DNA from: an uncultured Akkermansia sp.
GTDB lineage: Bacteria > Verrucomicrobiota > Verrucomicrobiia > Verrucomicrobiales > Akkermansiaceae
Direction: 5' to 3'
Assembly: GCA_947601655.1 (NCBI GenBank)
Contig: CANQGG010000012.1
Coordinates: forward strand, 1-49,696
Length of the DNA: 49,696 bases
The notes beneath the pieces were generated by a model. That model was not told the origin of the DNA. It was given only the letters and a program-made list of their open reading frames with translations, and searched no databases. The translations under genes and the position numbers were made by a program. Below, in pieces: positions 46,855-49,696 of this stretch. Every line of letters begins with the position of its first letter. Positions within the stretch are counted from its first letter, which is position 1.

Positions 46855-48453
46855 ATGTCGATGGATCTGCTCGTTATTCTGGCATACTTCTGCGCTATTT
46901 TCAGCATCGGATTGTATGCAGGACGTCGCCAGGACAGTCTGGAGAGTTACGCCCTGGGCAACAGAAGCCTTCCCTGGTGGGCGATTCTCGCCTCCATCAT
47001 CGCGGCAGAAATCAGCGCCGCCTCGTTCCTCGGCACGCCGGGGGAGGGGTTCGTGCTGCGTAATTTCACCTACGTTCAGCTCGGTATCGGAACTCTGCTC
47101 GGGCGCATTATCGTGGGTAAGTTTTTCCTGCGTCCTTTCTACCACTACCGCGTTGTTTCCATCTACGAGTACCTGGAAAAGCGATTTGGCGTGCTGACAC
47201 GGCGTTTTGCCAGCGTGGTGTTCCTGCTTTCCCGCGTGCTGGCCAGTGGTACACGATTGTTCTTTGCGGGCATTTTGTTGGTTATCGCCTATTGCTTCCT
47301 CACCGGGAGTGAGGCGGCAAGCGAACAGGAAACGGTGCTCATCTACCTCGTTGCACTCACGCTCATCACCGTTTTCACGACTATTTACACCACCCTCGGC
47401 GGACTCAAAGCCGTAGTATGGACTGATGTGCTTCAGGCGTGCATCCTCGCCGTCTCCGTCATCTCAACAATTGTGTTCCTCTTCATCAGCATCATGGGGG
47501 ACGGGTCCGTCGGAGAGGCGTGGAGCACCATCGTCTCCACCATCTCCGATACTTCGCAAAATCCCTGCCACCACGAGCCTCTCTTCCCCTGGCGCATTTT
47601 CGACCTCGGCATCACCGGCGATGGACTTGCGGCGGATATTCGTTCCGTCCTCACCAGCGAATACACGATCTGGTCTGCCGTCCTCGGCGCCACCTTTATC
47701 ACCATGGCAACCATGGGCACGGATCAGGACATGGTGCAGCGCATGCTGGCTGCCCGCAATTGCAGCACCGGTTCCCGCGCTGTCATCATCTCCGGTATTC
47801 TGGATATGCCCATCGTGATGGTTTTCCTAGCGTGTGGGATGCTGGTGTTTGTGTTTTATCAGACGCGGGGGATCGCCCCGCCGGAGCGGGCTATTGAGAT
47901 TTTCCCCTCCTTCATCATTCATTACCTGCCTGCCGGTTTGCGTGGGTTGCTTGTCGCCGCTCTTCTTGCCACGGCGATGGGCTCCCTCTCCACCGCTCTG
48001 AATGCTCTTGCCACCACTGCCACGCGCGACTGGTACCGCGGCGTATGGAGGCCGGATGCCTCAGAGGCGCAGACTCTCTGCGCCGCTCGCTGGTTTACCG
48101 TGGGATTTGCTCTTTTGCTCATTCTGGTCGGTTCTGCTACGGCCTGGTACAGCGTCATGGATCCTACCATACGCATTCTCCCGATCGCCCTCGGCATTTT
48201 CGGTTACACCTACGGCTCCCTGCTTGGCATCTTTCTGCTCGGCATGCTCACTCGCCGTCGCGGACGAGACTCCGGCAACATCCTCGCCATGCTCGCCGGT
48301 TTTGCCGTGGTGATCACGCTGGAGTTCCTCGGTCGCCGCGGCGTGATTCCGCCCATTGCTTTCCCCTGGCGCGTGACCATTGGAACCCTCGTTACATTCT
48401 GCGTCGGCGCCGGTTTTCCCTCTCTCCCATCATCAGTTCCGGCGGAGAAATAA
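46855..48453 (+). CDS. Sodium/solute symporter (SSS family)
   Basis: 532-residue inner-membrane transporter of the SSS family (SGLT/PutP/NIS-like), coupling Na+ entry to uptake of a sugar, amino acid, anion or other small solute. About 13 hydrophobic spans are visible, starting LLVILAYFCAIFSIGLYAGRR. Family features include SLPWWAILASIIAAEISAASFLGTPGEGF in span 2, the TTLGGLKAVVWTDVLQ signature region and the GTDQDMVQRMLAARN loop. The solute cannot be inferred. An alternative ATG lies two codons on (46861). It starts 52 bases after pyrG. Confidence 0.9.
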   Translation: MSMDLLVILAYFCAIFSIGLYAGRRQDSLESYALGNRSLPWWAILASIIAAEISAASFLGTPGEGFVLRNFTYVQLGIGTLLGRIIVGKFFLRPFYHYRVVSIYEYLEKRFGVLTRRFASVVFLLSRVLASGTRLFFAGILLVIAYCFLTGSEAASEQETVLIYLVALTLITVFTTIYTTLGGLKAVVWTDVLQACILAVSVISTIVFLFISIMGDGSVGEAWSTIVSTISDTSQNPCHHEPLFPWRIFDLGITGDGLAADIRSVLTSEYTIWSAVLGATFITMATMGTDQDMVQRMLAARNCSTGSRAVIISGILDMPIVMVFLACGMLVFVFYQTRGIAPPERAIEIFPSFIIHYLPAGLRGLLVAALLATAMGSLSTALNALATTATRDWYRGVWRPDASEAQTLCAARWFTVGFALLLILVGSATAWYSVMDPTIRILPIALGIFGYTYGSLLGIFLLGMLTRRRGRDSGNILAMLAGFAVVITLEFLGRRGVIPPIAFPWRVTIGTLVTFCVGAGFPSLPSSVPAEK

Positions 48454-48457
48454 TCTG

Positions 48458-48486
48458 TTGCAATCTCAACGGCACTATGGTAGAGT
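48458..48486 (+). promoter_or_regulatory. Promoter of pyrD with a short, Shine-Dalgarno-bearing leader
   Basis: -35 TTGCAA (48458-48463), 17-bp spacer, -10 TAGAGT (48481-48486). The leader of about 15 bases contains AAGGAG (48497-48502) five bases before GTG 48508, one of the few clear ribosome sites in the window. Confidence 0.6.
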
Positions 48487-48507
48487 TGCCGAAAGTAAGG
48501 AGCCAAA

Positions 48508-49554
48508 GTGAATCCCATCCTCTATAATTTAGCAAAACAAGTCCTTTTTTGTTTTTCGCCTGAGACAGTGCATGAGCCCACCCTTGCCATGTTGCGCATG
48601 GGAGAGAGGACCGGCTTTCTGCGGCTGCTCTGTGGCAAACCGGTAGAGGACCCTGTGGAGGTGATGGGGTTGCGTTTTCCGAACCGTGTGGGGCTTGCTG
48701 CCGGGATGGATAAGCAGGGCAATGCGGTGGACGCCTTCGGCGCACTCGGCTTCGGTTTTGTGGAGGTCGGCACTCTCACGCCGCGTCCTCAGCCCGGCAA
48801 CCCGCGACCGCGCCTCTTCCGCTGCGTTCCCCAGCGCGCTATCATCAACCACATGGGCATTAACAACCCCGGCGTTGACCGCGGTGTGGAAAATTTGGCA
48901 TCCCGTCGTCATTTTCGTGGCGTGCTCGGTGTGAACATCAGCAAGAATAAGGTGACGCCGAATGATGAAGCGCGCATCGACTACCTGGCTTGCTTGCGTG
49001 CTGTCTGGATGGTGGCGGACTACGTGGCGATCAATTTTTCCTGTCCTAATGTGCCGAATCTCTGTGAGCTGGCAAAGGCGGAGAGAGCGGCGGATCTGTT
49101 AGCCTCCCTCAAGAGCGAACAGGCCAATCTCTCGCAGGAAACAGGTAAGTATGTGCCCATCGTCATGAAGGTATCGCCGGATATGAGCGAGCAGCAGATT
49201 CGCGAACTCGCCCACGTCTTCCAGGATTGCCAGCTGGATGGTCTCATCTGCACCAATACGACTACCTCCCGACAGGGAGTAGAGGAACACCCCTATGCTG
49301 CTCAGAAGGGCGGTCTCTCCGGCGCGCCGCTCTACAACCGCTCCAACGAAACCCTTGAGGCCTTTGCCGGGGAGTTGCACGGCAGCATTCCCATCATCGG
49401 CGTGGGCGGCATTTTCTCCCCGGAGGACGCCGTGCAGAAAATAAAGCTTGGCGCGAGCCTTGTGCAGCTCTACACGGGCTTTGTCTATCGCGGACCCTCG
49501 CTTATCCGTGCATGCGCCCGTGCTTTGCGCGATTGCGCCGGAGCTGCCAGTTGA
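48508..49554 (+). CDS. pyrD: Dihydroorotate dehydrogenase, quinone-dependent (class 2)
   Basis: Oxidises dihydroorotate to orotate at the membrane, passing electrons to quinone. It has 348 residues from GTG 48508. The amphipathic N-terminal helices (ILYNLAKQVLFCFSPETVHEPTLAMLR) are typical of class 2. FMN/substrate motifs: NRVGLAAGMDKQGNA, the RCVPQRAIINHMGINNPG loop, NFSCPN with the catalytic Ser, TNTT, GGLSGAPLYNRS and GVGGIFSPEDA. Class 2 implies a respiratory quinone pool. The remaining 142 bases of the window after the stop show no gene. Confidence 0.96.
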   Translation: MNPILYNLAKQVLFCFSPETVHEPTLAMLRMGERTGFLRLLCGKPVEDPVEVMGLRFPNRVGLAAGMDKQGNAVDAFGALGFGFVEVGTLTPRPQPGNPRPRLFRCVPQRAIINHMGINNPGVDRGVENLASRRHFRGVLGVNISKNKVTPNDEARIDYLACLRAVWMVADYVAINFSCPNVPNLCELAKAERAADLLASLKSEQANLSQETGKYVPIVMKVSPDMSEQQIRELAHVFQDCQLDGLICTNTTTSRQGVEEHPYAAQKGGLSGAPLYNRSNETLEAFAGELHGSIPIIGVGGIFSPEDAVQKIKLGASLVQLYTGFVYRGPSLIRACARALRDCAGAAS

Positions 49555-49696
49555 GGATGAGCTGCAATTGATTTGCGGCGCACGATTTGCTGAAGCTGTG
49601 AGTGTCGCACATTATTCCCGGGTCTCGGTCAATTTCGCTGGAGGCGTAAGAAAAAGATTTGGCGTGTTTTTAAGAATAGGTAGTCAATGTTATAGA

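Noticed and set aside
1..49696. CRISPR arrays, rRNA, tRNA, insertion sequences
   Set aside because: No regularly spaced repeats, no T-psi-C or anticodon-stem patterns, no transposase-like protein were seen; a tRNAscan/Infernal run would settle the RNA genes.

Overview
The window looks like chromosomal DNA of a Verrucomicrobiota bacterium, most likely an Akkermansia-like gut symbiont. This is an inference from gene content: a dcw cluster making meso-diaminopimelate peptidoglycan, outer-membrane beta-barrels, small lipoproteins, a sialidase operon and a His-type Thi4. I see no rRNA, tRNA, CRISPR array, prophage or insertion sequence.

Layout. 1-7412 (minus) is a cell-wall/division operon, mraZ-rsmH-(ftsL-like)-ftsI-murE-murF, with murF cut by the window edge. 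7606-14634 (minus) holds a tiny polyglutamine lipoprotein, an acyl-ACP synthetase-like protein, an outer-membrane protein, an M20 peptidase with an ABC ATPase, and two small membrane proteins (DUF2752, CD225-like). 15051-19609 (minus) carries a large ankyrin-repeat protein preceded by a 9-G tract, a TPR-like membrane protein and panE. 19657-24519 (minus) is a sialic acid operon: two Kelch (NanM-like) proteins, an MFS transporter and a secreted sialidase. 24741-28333 (plus) has a MATE exporter, tyrS and a secreted protein. 28532-30428 pairs an outer-membrane protein gene with a divergent tyrosine recombinase gene. Between them a 141-bp segment is bounded by identical 15-bp sites in inverted orientation, which looks like an invertible promoter. 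30663-34567 (minus) is a tRNA-centred operon, cysS-queF-queC-miaB, divergent from thi4. 35440-37653 (minus) is a second acyl-ACP synthetase-like protein whose catalytic motifs are all lost. 37886-44186 (plus) is dnaE, lepB, a squalene/phytoene synthase and a lipoprotein, whose end overlaps a convergent ROK-like regulator. 45189-49554 (plus) has pyrG, a sodium/solute symporter and pyrD.

How it works together. Housekeeping functions dominate: peptidoglycan, tRNA charging and modification, replication, pyrimidines, protein export. Two accessory themes stand out: host-glycan use (sialidase operon) and variable surface or contact proteins (recombinase-linked barrel, G-tract ankyrin protein).

A window-wide regulatory feature is that many promoters (TTGnnn, 16-17 bp, TAnnnT) end only 6-13 bp before the start codon. 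The predicted transcription start then falls on or within a few bases of the ATG, so leaderless or nearly leaderless mRNAs seem common here. Where such a promoter exists I used it to choose the start codon; this shortens cysS, aas2, thi4 and tyrS relative to their longest open frames.
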